A stretch of 64,000 bases of DNA. Source: Salipaludibacillus keqinensis. GTDB taxonomy: Bacteria > Bacillota > Bacilli > Bacillales > Salisediminibacteriaceae. The position numbers and the translations under genes were made by a program. Positions 18,485 through 28,080 of this stretch are shown one piece after another (within the stretch, counting starts at the first letter, position 1; each line of letters opens with the position of its first letter). A model generated the notes under the pieces. It ran no database searches, had not been told where the DNA came from, and was given only the letters and a program-made list of their open reading frames with translations. Location of the stretch: positions 186,001-250,000 of the forward strand of contig NZ_PDOD01000001.1 of the NCBI RefSeq assembly GCF_003226325.1. The letters run 5' to 3'.

Positions 18485-18500
18485 TGAGGTGAGAGCACTG

Positions 18501-18541
18501 AGGGAACTACTGTGTTATTGGAGAACAGGTTCCCCTTTCTT
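18501..18541 (+). terminator. Terminator of the lactate permease gene
   Basis: AGGGAAC...CTGT pairs with ACAG-GTTCCCCT and is followed by TTCTTT. It separates the permease transcript from lutABC. Confidence 0.65.
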
Positions 18542-18682
18542 TAATAGATTTGAACAGTGTCCACTATTTTATATGGACATTACCACAACTAACCTTCATG
18601 GGTTCAGTAATTTAGGAATTTGACTATGTTCCTAGTAATTTTTGATATAAAATAGCAAATAAAGTATTTTATTTCGCCTAAG

Positions 18683-18693
18683 TCATCAGATGA
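18683..18693. promoter_or_regulatory. LutR-type operator upstream of lutABC
   Basis: TCATCAGATGA has the TCATC-N-GATGA core found before the permease gene. A likely promoter lies just upstream: TTGACT at 18620 with an AT-rich -10 in TGATATAAAAT near 18643-18652. Confidence 0.7.
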
Positions 18694-18724
18694 CCGTACC
18701 ACTTAGGTGTAAGGAGGATATAAA

Positions 18725-19465
18725 ATGAACGTTTCATTGTTTTTAACGTGTTTGGCTGATGTAGTTTATCCAGCGGCCGTAGGGAAGAGTACTGTAGAAA
18801 TCCTTGAACGACTTGGTTGCGAGGTGGATTTTCCTAAAAAGCAGACGTGTTGTGGGCAACCGGCATTTAACAGTGGCTTTCACCGGGAATCTCGAGATGT
18901 AGCAAAACATATGATTAAAACTTTTGAAGAAGCAGAATATGTCGTTTCCCCTTCAGGCTCATGTGTAGCTATGTTAAAAGAGTACCCTCATTTATTTGAA
19001 GATGATACTGACTGGCAGGATCGAGCAGAGGAATTAGCAAACAAATCATTTGAATTAACACAATTCATCGTTGATGTTCTAAAAGTAGAGGATGTAGGAG
19101 CAGAATTGAATGCAAATGTGACGTATCACACATCCTGTCATATGACCCGTTTACTTGGTGTGAAGGAAGCTCCAATGAAACTATTGGAAAATGTGAAGGG
19201 ATTACATTTCACTGAATTACCGAATAAACAACAATGTTGTGGTTTCGGCGGTACATTCAGTGTGAAGATGGTACCCATTTCTGAACAGATGGTAAATGAG
19301 AAGGTTCAACATATAGAAGAAACAGATGCAGACATATTAATTGGCTCTGATTTAGGGTGTTTGATGAACATAGGTGGAAGAATTGAACGTCAAGGAAAAC
19401 CAGTTAAAGTGATGCATATTGCAGAAGTATTAAATAGCCGAGCGGAGGTGAAAACATGGGAATAA
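18725..19465 (+). CDS. lutA: Lactate utilization protein LutA
   Basis: Subunit of the iron-sulfur lactate oxidation complex LutABC, which converts L-lactate to pyruvate. The 246-residue protein contains two cysteine-rich (CCG) domains, with [10 protein letters not shown] at residues 42-51 and [11 protein letters not shown] near 175, as in LutA and the GlpC/heterodisulfide reductase family. AAGGAGGATATAAA precedes ATG. It overlaps lutB by 10 bases. Confidence 0.92.
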   Translation: MNVSLFLTCLADVVYPAAVGKSTVEILERLGCEVDFPKKQTCCGQPAFNSGFHRESRDVAKHMIKTFEEAEYVVSPSGSCVAMLKEYPHLFEDDTDWQDRAEELANKSFELTQFIVDVLKVEDVGAELNANVTYHTSCHMTRLLGVKEAPMKLLENVKGLHFTELPNKQQCCGFGGTFSVKMVPISEQMVNEKVQHIEETDADILIGSDLGCLMNIGGRIERQGKPVKVMHIAEVLNSRAEVKTWE

Positions 19466-20889
19466 AAATAGGGAATGATAAATTCTTTGAGCGGGTAGAT
19501 AAAGGAATTAACGATAAATTTATGCGCAAAGCAGTGGTAGAAGCGCAATCTCGTTTAGAAGGAAGAAAAACTCAAACGACTGAAGAGATGGGGAACTGGG
19601 AAGACTGGCGCGATCTCTCTGAAGAAATTCGGCAACACACTTTGGAAAATCTTGATTATTATTTAGATCAGTTTGTAGAAAATGTGGCAAAGCAGGGTGG
19701 TCATGTGTTTTTCGCAGAAGATGCGGCGGAAGCCAATGATTATATTACATCAATTGTAAAAAAGAAGGAAGCTAAGAATATCATCAAGTCAAAATCGATG
19801 GTCACAGAAGAAATAGGGATGAACGAAGCATTAGAAGAACTTGGATGTAATGTTGTGGAGTCTGACTTAGGAGAATGGATTTTACAATTAGACGACCACG
19901 ATCCACCTTCTCATATCGTCGTACCTGCATTGCACAAAAACAAAGAGCAAATTAGAGATACTTTTCAAGAGAAAAGAAAATATGATAAATCTTCTGACCC
20001 GAATGAACTAGCGCAGTTTGCTCGTAAAGAGTTAAGAAAAGACTTCTTGTCAGCAGAAGTGGGCATTACAGGCTGTAACTTCGCTGTAGCAGAGTCAGGT
20101 ACAGTTTCCTTAGTCACGAATGAAGGAAATGCGCGAATGGCCACAACTTTACCTAAAACACAAATTACCGTGATGGGGATGGAAAGAATCGTGCCTACAT
20201 GGAAAGAGCTTGATATCCTAGTGAGTATGCTATGTCGAAGTGCTGTTGGTCAGAAACTAACCAGTTATATTACTGGACTTACTGCTTCAAAAGAAGAAGG
20301 AGATATTGATGGCCCTGAAGAATTTCATGTAGTGATTGTAGATAATGGACGCTCGAAAATTTTAGGTACGAAATTTCAGTCAGCATTACAATGTATCCGC
20401 TGTGCTGCGTGTATTAATGTGTGTCCTGTGTATCGACATGTAGGTGGGCATTCTTACGGGTCAATTTATCCAGGGCCCATTGGAGCGGTTCTTACACCAC
20501 TATTAGAAGGATACGATGACCATAAAGAGTTGCCTTATGCTTCTACTTTATGCGCGGCATGTACAGAGGCATGTCCAGTGAAAATCCCATTGCATGAATT
20601 GCTTGTAGAACATCGGAAAGTCATTGTGGAGCAATCAGGCAAGTCCAGTTTTGGAGAAAAGCTAGCTATGAAAGGGTATGCCTTTGCAGCGAGTAACCCT
20701 GGCGTTTATAAAGTTGGTTCCAGTTCAGCACCCTCTTTTATTAGCTCTGTAGCTAAAGGAAAAGATGGTCATGGAAAAGGACCTGGACCGGTGAAAATGT
20801 GGACGGATATTCGTGATTTACCTGAACCTACCGGAGAGACGTTCAGGAAATGGTACGCGAATCGCGAGAAAGAGAGGGATCAATCATGA
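19456..20889 (+). CDS. lutB: Lactate utilization iron-sulfur protein LutB
   Basis: The 477-residue subunit has an N-terminal LUD domain and a C-terminal ferredoxin-like part with two 4Fe-4S motifs, [15 protein letters not shown] (from about residue 313) and [11 protein letters not shown] (from about 366). It passes electrons from lactate oxidation onward. GCGGAGGTG precedes ATG inside the end of lutA. It overlaps lutC through ATGA. Confidence 0.92.
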   Translation: MGIKIGNDKFFERVDKGINDKFMRKAVVEAQSRLEGRKTQTTEEMGNWEDWRDLSEEIRQHTLENLDYYLDQFVENVAKQGGHVFFAEDAAEANDYITSIVKKKEAKNIIKSKSMVTEEIGMNEALEELGCNVVESDLGEWILQLDDHDPPSHIVVPALHKNKEQIRDTFQEKRKYDKSSDPNELAQFARKELRKDFLSAEVGITGCNFAVAESGTVSLVTNEGNARMATTLPKTQITVMGMERIVPTWKELDILVSMLCRSAVGQKLTSYITGLTASKEEGDIDGPEEFHVVIVDNGRSKILGTKFQSALQCIRCAACINVCPVYRHVGGHSYGSIYPGPIGAVLTPLLEGYDDHKELPYASTLCAACTEACPVKIPLHELLVEHRKVIVEQSGKSSFGEKLAMKGYAFAASNPGVYKVGSSSAPSFISSVAKGKDGHGKGPGPVKMWTDIRDLPEPTGETFRKWYANREKERDQS

Positions 20890-21605
20890 CCACAGGATCC
20901 ATTCATAATAAAGATAAATTTCTTAATAATGTAGCTAATCGCCTTGGCCGTAAAAGAAGAAAGGAAGGAGTAGAACTTCCAAAGTGGAGTAAACTTCCTC
21001 AATATGAAGTGTTTGACGGGTTATCACAAGATGAACTTCTCGCTCAATTTGTGTTGCAATGTGATAGTATTCATACAAACGTAGTCGTAACCTCTTTCGA
21101 AGAGTTAGGGAAAATTTTTCCCGAAGTGATTGAAGATTTAGGCGGTAAATCTATTGTTCATTGGAAAGATCCCAGGTTTCAAGAATATGGATTGCTAGAG
21201 GCTCTAAATAAAGAAAAAGAAGAAGGATGCTCGATTTATGAGTGGAATCCTGATCTTGGCCAGCGTAATATCGACAAAGCTGAACAAGCGAACATTGGCA
21301 TTACTTTTTCAGATGTGACCTTAGCTGAGTCGGGAACAGTGGTATTGCATAGTGATAATGGAAAAGGTAGGTCTGTCAGTCTTCTACCAGAGAAATATTT
21401 AGCGATTATTCCTAAAAGTACGCTTGTTCCACGGATGACGCAAGCGACAGATAAAATCCATGATATAGCAAAAGAGAATGGAAGAATGCCTTCTTGCATC
21501 AATTTTATTTCTGGACCAAGTAACTCTGCAGACATTGAATTGCGTTTGGTTGTTGGAGTTCATGGGCCTGTTAAAGCAACGTATATTGTAGTGGATGATA
21601 GGTAA
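20886..21605 (+). CDS. lutC: Lactate utilization protein LutC
   Basis: A 239-residue LUD-domain protein, third member of the LutABC complex. ATG 20886 overlaps the lutB stop in ATGA, with GAGAGGGAT upstream; the frame is open further back to 20850, but that start lies inside lutB without a better site. The [11 protein letters not shown] segment near residue 150 is the conserved LUD-domain core, also present in LutB as [11 protein letters not shown]. Confidence 0.92.
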   Translation: MTTGSIHNKDKFLNNVANRLGRKRRKEGVELPKWSKLPQYEVFDGLSQDELLAQFVLQCDSIHTNVVVTSFEELGKIFPEVIEDLGGKSIVHWKDPRFQEYGLLEALNKEKEEGCSIYEWNPDLGQRNIDKAEQANIGITFSDVTLAESGTVVLHSDNGKGRSVSLLPEKYLAIIPKSTLVPRMTQATDKIHDIAKENGRMPSCINFISGPSNSADIELRLVVGVHGPVKATYIVVDDR

Positions 21606-21625
21606 TATCTAGTAGGATACTAAAA

Positions 21626-21655
21626 AAAGTGCATGCCTTGAGGCGTGCACTTTGT
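21626..21655. terminator. Terminator between lutC and rsfA
   Basis: AAAGTGCATGCC and GGCGTGCACTTT form a 12-bp stem with a TTGA loop. The A and T flanks let it work from either side, fitting its place between converging genes. Confidence 0.8.
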
Positions 21656-21682
21656 CTATTGAAGGATTGTTGAAACCTTCTG

Positions 21683-22327
21683 TTATTTGGCAACTTTCTC
21701 TAAGTTTCCGTTTTTATCCATTCTGAAAGCTGCTGCTTGTCTACTATCTGGGTCTTCTTCTAAAATGGTCATTCTTCTAGCACGATCCATGATTTGAATG
21801 ATTGATTGGTAATCCTCTTCTATTCCCTGATACTGTTGTTTTAAATGAGAGTAGGAATCTTTCAAATCAGCCAATTTTTGCTTTAATTCATTATTTTCCT
21901 GCTCCAATAGACTTGCTTTCGACCCAGTTCCTTGCATGGATTTCAAGAACGAAATCACTTCGTCCAACGTAAGCTCTTGATTTGGCTTGGTCGTAGCCTG
22001 AGTTGAAACGAAAACTGGTGAATCTTCCATAAATGAAGTCGGTTCAACTTTCGATAATGGTGGCTGGTACATTTGCGGTTTAGAATCATGTGCTTGCTGT
22101 CGCTTCCTTTGTTTCCTATGTTTCTTTGCTAGTTTGATTGCTTCATCATATTTATCTCTCACAACAGCATTCCAACGAAAGCCACATGCAGCTGACGTGC
22201 GATTCAAAGCATCTCCTACCTCATCGAAAGCATTTAACTGCGTACTTCCTTCGCGAATATGACGTAACACCGTTTCGGCTAGTAACAGGTCGTCTTCATG
22301 CGACCATGCATCTTGTCTCACTTTCAT
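21683..22327 (-). CDS. rsfA: RsfA family transcription factor
   Basis: RsfA adjusts the SigF regulon in the forespore. The 214-residue protein has an N-terminal Myb/SANT-like DNA-binding domain (KVRQDAWSHEDDLLLAETV from residue 2, then SAACGFRWNAVVR) and a long C-terminal coiled coil (about residues 130-185). Several upstream ATG codons are in frame; 22327 is used because GAAAGGAA precedes it at the right distance and family members begin near RQDAW. It is transcribed toward lutC. The choice between RsfA and its paralogs in the YlbO group is not certain. Confidence 0.8.
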   Translation of the reverse strand: MKVRQDAWSHEDDLLLAETVLRHIREGSTQLNAFDEVGDALNRTSAACGFRWNAVVRDKYDEAIKLAKKHRKQRKRQQAHDSKPQMYQPPLSKVEPTSFMEDSPVFVSTQATTKPNQELTLDEVISFLKSMQGTGSKASLLEQENNELKQKLADLKDSYSHLKQQYQGIEEDYQSIIQIMDRARRMTILEEDPDSRQAAAFRMDKNGNLEKVAK

Positions 22328-22428
22328 TTTGTCCATTCCTTTCATACTAATCTTAATCTGTATCGTTTCTATTAAGATGGACAAAGAATCTAGAAAATAT
22401 ACTAAACTAACCTGCGTAGCCGAAAAAA

Positions 22429-23760
22429 CTAGTGTTTATCCTTCGTTTTCCTATCAGAAAAATAATCCAAACGTTTTTGGACAGTCTTTTCATAACCACT
22501 TCCAGAAGGATGATAGAACGTCCTCCTCTTTAAATGGTCAGGAAGGTATTGTTGAACAACGTAATGGTTCTCATAGTGGTGAGGATATAAATATCCTTCT
22601 CCGTGACCAAGTTTGGAAGCCCCTTTGTAATGAGCATCTCGAAGGTGAACAGGAACCTCACCTGATTTCTCTTTTTCTACGGTTTGCAAAGCTTCGTCAA
22701 TACCTTTAATCACGGCATTGCTTTTAGGGGCAGTGGCCAAATAAAGAGCGGCTTCCGCTAACGGAATTCGGGCTTCAGGCATTCCAATAAATTCCACTGC
22801 TTGGAAAGCCGCCTGAGCGATCAGAAGGGCATTTGGGTCTGCCAAACCTACATCTTCTGCAGCGTGAACGTATAGCCTTCTGGCTATAAATCGTGCATCT
22901 TCTCCTGCATAAATCATTTTAGCAAGCCAGTATAGGGTCGCGTCCGGGTCTGAGCCGCGAATACTTTTAATAAAAGCTGAGATCGTATCATAATGATTAT
23001 CACCTGCTTTGTCGTAACGAATCATTCTCTTTTGGATAGAAGCCTCGGCTGTCTCTAAGTCGATGTGAATCACATCATGATCATCAGGGTCTGTCGTTAA
23101 AACAGCCAACTCAATAGCATTTAATGCCGTTCTTGCATCGCCATTTGAAATGTTAACAATATGATCATATGCCTCATCCGTAATTTGAATGGAGTAATCG
23201 CCGAACCCTCGATCTTTGTCAGCTATGGCTTGTTTGATCACGCGAATAACTTCATTGTCTGTGAGTGACTGTAAACGAAAAAGTCGGGAGCGGGAGATCA
23301 AGGCAGGATTTACCTCAAACATCGGATTCTCTGTCGTTGCTCCAATTAAGACGACTGTCCCATCTTCTACGTAAGGCAACAAGGCATCTTGTTGACCTTT
23401 GTTAAATCGGTGAATCTCGTCAATAAACAACACGGTTTTTTCTTGATCAAACTTTAATCGGTCTTTTGCTTTTTGAACGATTTCTCTCACATCTTTGATC
23501 CCAGCTGTGACTGCGTTTAGTTGATCAAACCGAGCTGACGTGGTGTTTGCGATTACGCGGGCTAGCGTTGTTTTCCCAGTGCCTGGAGGACCATGGAAAA
23601 TCATCGGTGTCAGCCGATCTGCTTCAATAGCTCGTCTTAATAGTGTACCTTGGCCAATAATGTGTTCTTGACCGATGACTTCTTCTAATGTTCGCGGTCT
23701 CATCCGAGAAGCTAAAGGTCCTTTTGGTTGCTGATTGCTCGAGTAATTAAATAAATCCAC
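22429..23760 (-). CDS. rarA: Replication-associated recombination protein A (RarA/MgsA)
   Basis: A 443-residue AAA+ ATPase acting at stalled replication forks. The N terminus (PLASRMRPRTLEEVIGQEH) resembles clamp-loader proteins. Walker A is GPPGTGKTT (about residues 55-63) and Walker B is VLFIDEIHRF. The C-terminal tetramerisation domain is present (LAEAALYLATAPKSNA). It ends about 100 bases from the rsfA start and is probably its upstream neighbour on the same strand. Confidence 0.93.
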   Translation of the reverse strand: MDLFNYSSNQQPKGPLASRMRPRTLEEVIGQEHIIGQGTLLRRAIEADRLTPMIFHGPPGTGKTTLARVIANTTSARFDQLNAVTAGIKDVREIVQKAKDRLKFDQEKTVLFIDEIHRFNKGQQDALLPYVEDGTVVLIGATTENPMFEVNPALISRSRLFRLQSLTDNEVIRVIKQAIADKDRGFGDYSIQITDEAYDHIVNISNGDARTALNAIELAVLTTDPDDHDVIHIDLETAEASIQKRMIRYDKAGDNHYDTISAFIKSIRGSDPDATLYWLAKMIYAGEDARFIARRLYVHAAEDVGLADPNALLIAQAAFQAVEFIGMPEARIPLAEAALYLATAPKSNAVIKGIDEALQTVEKEKSGEVPVHLRDAHYKGASKLGHGEGYLYPHHYENHYVVQQYLPDHLKRRTFYHPSGSGYEKTVQKRLDYFSDRKTKDKH

Positions 23761-23893
23761 GTAATGACCACCTTTTTATTGTGAAGTTGTATAAGTTGTT
23801 TGCAATTTTCGTTCATCATCGGTAAAATGCAATTGCTTATGCGTCTTTCCTTGGTATCACTCGGTTCTATATGGAACAGAATTTCTATTTCTA

Positions 23894-23902
23894 TGCTATA
23901 AT
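23894..23902 (+). promoter_or_regulatory. Extended -10 promoter before the YczE-like gene
   Basis: TGCTATAAT is an extended -10 with a perfect hexamer (23897-23902). No good -35 is seen. It could drive the YczE-like gene and cymR together. Confidence 0.5.
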
Positions 23903-23968
23903 GAAATTTAGATATGAACAAGATTTACGTTCTTACATTGAATAGATTTGCGAGAGGATTGACGCTTC

Positions 23969-24625
23969 GTGTCTTTAATAAATGATTATTTTAACTCAGA
24001 AACGCCTTGGTTTCGGTGGGGCGTTTTTCTCATTGGTATTATTATTATGAGCTTCGGAATTGCTTTAATGATTACTGCTGAATTAGGTAGCGCACCTTGG
24101 GATGTTTTACACATCGGTCTGACCAATCATTTCGGATTGACGATCGGAACTTGGACGGTGATTATGGGATCTTTACTCCTGTTGCTTTCTACATTTATCT
24201 CAAAAGAGTGGCCAAAGTTAGGCGCTTATTTAAATATGATTTTCGTTGGGATGTTTGTTGACATATTTTTAATTTTATTGCAAACTCCTCCGTCTCTCAT
24301 GGCAAAAGGATTTATGCTGATTCTAGGCATTATCATAATGGGCTTTGGTATCGGAGTGTATATTTCGCCGAGGTGTGGAGCTGGGCCTAGAGACAGTGTG
24401 ATGCTTGCCATTTCCCATAAAACAGGAGCATCAGTAGCAAAAGTAAGAATTTTTATGGAGATACTTGTATTAGCCCTCGGATGGACTTTAGGAGGGCCAG
24501 TATTTATTGGCACGATCTTATTTAGTTTATTGATTGGTCACATTACAGGAATATCCTTGAACTTTTGTCAGCATTGGATAGATAGAAGAATGGAAAGAGG
24601 GATGAATGTTGAAAATATCAACTAA
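23969..24625 (+). CDS. YczE/YitT-like membrane protein
   Basis: A 218-residue integral membrane protein with five or six helices. The segment LGSAPWDVLHIGL near residues 37-49 and the later CGAGPRDSVMLAI form the pair typical of the YczE family. Its function is not known; B. subtilis YczE affects bacillaene and surfactin production indirectly. It starts at GTG after GAGAGGA. The end overlaps the beginning of cymR by 20 bases, so the two are likely translated from one mRNA, unlike the B. subtilis order. Confidence 0.75.
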   Translation: MSLINDYFNSETPWFRWGVFLIGIIIMSFGIALMITAELGSAPWDVLHIGLTNHFGLTIGTWTVIMGSLLLLLSTFISKEWPKLGAYLNMIFVGMFVDIFLILLQTPPSLMAKGFMLILGIIIMGFGIGVYISPRCGAGPRDSVMLAISHKTGASVAKVRIFMEILVLALGWTLGGPVFIGTILFSLLIGHITGISLNFCQHWIDRRMERGMNVENIN

Positions 24626-25028
24626 AGGTCGATATGGATTAACAATTATGATTGCACTAGCTAAAAAACACGGAGAAGGGCCTACCTCATTGAAGTCGAT
24701 TGCCCAAGACCATAACTTATCAGAGCATTATTTAGAGCAACTTATTGCGCCTCTTCGAAATGCTACGTTAGTTAAAAGTGTGCGTGGAGCCTATGGTGGC
24801 TATATGCTGTCTAAGAATCCAGAAGAGATTACAGCGGGTGATATCATACGTGTGTTAGAAGGACCGATTACACCAGTTGAAATTATTGATGACGAAGAGC
24901 CGGCAAAGCGAGATTTGTGGATTAAAATACGTGATGCTGTAAAGGACGTTCTAGATTCCACAACATTGGACGATTTAGCGAACTATAAAGGTGATGCGGG
25001 TCAAGAAAATTACATGTTTTATATTTAA
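24606..25028 (+). CDS. cymR: Cysteine metabolism repressor CymR (Rrf2 family)
   Basis: A 140-residue winged-helix regulator of the Rrf2 family. It begins KISTKGRYGLTIMIALAKK and matches CymR through VRGAYGGYML and the C-terminal YMFYI. CymR represses cysteine and sulfur uptake genes in complex with CysK. It has no iron-sulfur cysteines, which separates it from IscR and NsrR. ATG 24606 and TTG 24609 are both possible starts. The cysteine desulfurase follows 21 bases later, the conserved neighbour. Confidence 0.92.
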   Translation: MLKISTKGRYGLTIMIALAKKHGEGPTSLKSIAQDHNLSEHYLEQLIAPLRNATLVKSVRGAYGGYMLSKNPEEITAGDIIRVLEGPITPVEIIDDEEPAKRDLWIKIRDAVKDVLDSTTLDDLANYKGDAGQENYMFYI

Positions 25029-25049
25029 GATCTAAAGGTGTGAAGCAAA

Positions 25050-26192
25050 ATGGAAAGAATTTATTTGGATCATGCGGCTACATCGCCGATCCATCCAGAA
25101 GTATTAAAAAGTATGCAGCCATATTTTGAGACGTTTTTTGGTAACCCGTCTAGTATCCATCATTACGGAAGAGAATCAAGACGAGGGCTGGATGAAGCAA
25201 GAGAGTTTATTGCACGTGCGATAAACGCTTCTTTTGATGAAATCATTTTCACAAGTGGCGGAACTGAAGCAGATAACCTGGCGATTATTGGCTATTCAAA
25301 AGCTAATCAACATAAAGGAAAGCACCTAATCACGACAAAAGTAGAACACCATGGCGTTCTCCATGCCTTTGAGTATCTTGAGAAACAAGGTTTTACGGTC
25401 TCCTATTTAGATGTTAACGATAAAGGGGAAGTTGCAGTCAATGATTTGTTGGCAACTCTTAGAGAAGAGACAATTCTCGTTTCTGTCATGTTTGGCAACA
25501 ACGAAGTGGGAACCATTCAACCAGTAGCAAAAATAGGCCAAGCATTAAAAAACCACCAAGCTGTTTTTCATAGCGACGCTGTTCAGGCGGTGGGTATGGA
25601 AGACATCGACGTAAAATCTCAGGGTATTGATCTCATGGCAGCTTCAAGTCATAAATTGAATGGGCCAAACGGTATGGGATTCCTATACGCGAGACAAGGT
25701 ATGACCCTGTCGCCTCTTCTGTACGGAGGAGAACAAGAAAGAAAGCGTCGCGCTGGTACTGAAAATGTTCCTGCGATCGCTGGGATGAGAAAAGCCCTTG
25801 AGATAACTATCAATGAGAGAGACCAGCGGAAAGAACAATACCGACATTATAAACAGATCATCCTTTCTGTTTTTAACGAAGAAAAGATCGATTATCATGT
25901 TAATGGGGCGGATGAGAATGGTTTATCTCATATTTTAAATGTGAGTTTCCCAGGAATCAATATTGAATCTATTCTGATGAACCTTGATTTAGAAGGAATT
26001 GCTGTTTCAAGTGGTTCTGCCTGCACAGCCGGTTCCATTGATCCTTCCCACGTTTTAACGGCTATGTTTGATGACGTGAACAGAAGTCATTCTGCTGTCA
26101 GATTTAGCTTTGGTTATGGAAATGACGATGAACAAGTGAAGAAAGCCGCCACAACGACTGCAAAAGTTATTCGCAGGTTGGCAAGGCTATGA
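25050..26192 (+). CDS. Cysteine desulfurase (YrvO type)
   Basis: A 380-residue PLP enzyme that takes sulfur from cysteine. The PLP lysine is K202 in ASSHKLNGP, and the catalytic cysteine is C325 in SSGSACTAGS. In B. subtilis the ortholog YrvO lies directly before mnmA and serves as its dedicated sulfur donor for 2-thiouridine in tRNA. The same arrangement is seen here with 24 bases between the genes. Confidence 0.92.
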   Translation: MERIYLDHAATSPIHPEVLKSMQPYFETFFGNPSSIHHYGRESRRGLDEAREFIARAINASFDEIIFTSGGTEADNLAIIGYSKANQHKGKHLITTKVEHHGVLHAFEYLEKQGFTVSYLDVNDKGEVAVNDLLATLREETILVSVMFGNNEVGTIQPVAKIGQALKNHQAVFHSDAVQAVGMEDIDVKSQGIDLMAASSHKLNGPNGMGFLYARQGMTLSPLLYGGEQERKRRAGTENVPAIAGMRKALEITINERDQRKEQYRHYKQIILSVFNEEKIDYHVNGADENGLSHILNVSFPGINIESILMNLDLEGIAVSSGSACTAGSIDPSHVLTAMFDDVNRSHSAVRFSFGYGNDDEQVKKAATTTAKVIRRLARL

Positions 26193-26204
26193 TGATACAT
26201 TTAG

Positions 26205-27347
<1,143 letters not shown>

Positions 27348-27401
27348 TGTGTCACCTAAACAAATGATTTTTTGAGAATCGAATGGAGGAGTGAGGACGA
27401 T

Positions 27402-28067
27402 ATGGATAAAAATGAACAAGCCGTAAAAGAAATGCAAGAAGGAAATATCGAAGAAGCAGCGAAATTGTTGAATGAAGCGATAGAAGAAAATCCAACAGAT
27501 GCTATTGCCTATACTAACTTTGGGAATTTATTATCGGCTGTCGGGGAAGAAGATCGGTCGATTGTTTTTTATGAAAAAGCGATTGAATTAAATGAGGAAC
27601 TGGCTGCTGCCTATTATGGCAAGGGAAATGTTTATTTTAATCAAGAAAAGTATAAAGATGCGATTGATTTGTATCAGGAAGGAATTAACCACGGTCTACA
27701 TGAGGGTGATGTTTATTACATGCTTGGTATGAGTTTTTACCAGCTGGGAGATTTCTTAAGAGCTCTTCCTAGTTTGAGCCGCGCGGTAGAACTGAACGAA
27801 GAAGATATCGATGCCCGGTTTCATTATGGGATGAGTTTAGCTCAAATGGAACAAGTAGAAGAGGCGATCATTCAATTTGAAAAAGTGATCGAACAGGATG
27901 ATCAGCATGCCGACTGTGTCTTTAATCTAGGTGTAGGCTACGCATTCAAAGATGATGCAGTTACAGCATTAGCTATGTTTGAAAAGGCTTTGGCTATTCA
28001 ACCAGACCATGCCTTAGCTGCCAACGGAAAAAAACAAATGCAAGGAATCCTTAGCGAAGAATCATGA
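27402..28067 (+). CDS. Tetratricopeptide repeat protein (YrrB-like)
   Basis: A 221-residue protein built of about six TPR units, with signature pairs such as AIAYTNFGNLLS, AAAYYGKGNVYF and ADCVFNLGVGYAF spaced by about 34 residues. B. subtilis YrrB occupies the same place between mnmA and recD2; its partner is unknown. ATG 27402 follows GGAGGAGTGAGG. recD2 begins 13 bases after the stop, so the two form an operon. Confidence 0.85.
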   Translation: MDKNEQAVKEMQEGNIEEAAKLLNEAIEENPTDAIAYTNFGNLLSAVGEEDRSIVFYEKAIELNEELAAAYYGKGNVYFNQEKYKDAIDLYQEGINHGLHEGDVYYMLGMSFYQLGDFLRALPSLSRAVELNEEDIDARFHYGMSLAQMEQVEEAIIQFEKVIEQDDQHADCVFNLGVGYAFKDDAVTALAMFEKALAIQPDHALAANGKKQMQGILSEES

Positions 28068-28080
28068 AAGTAGGGAAGAG

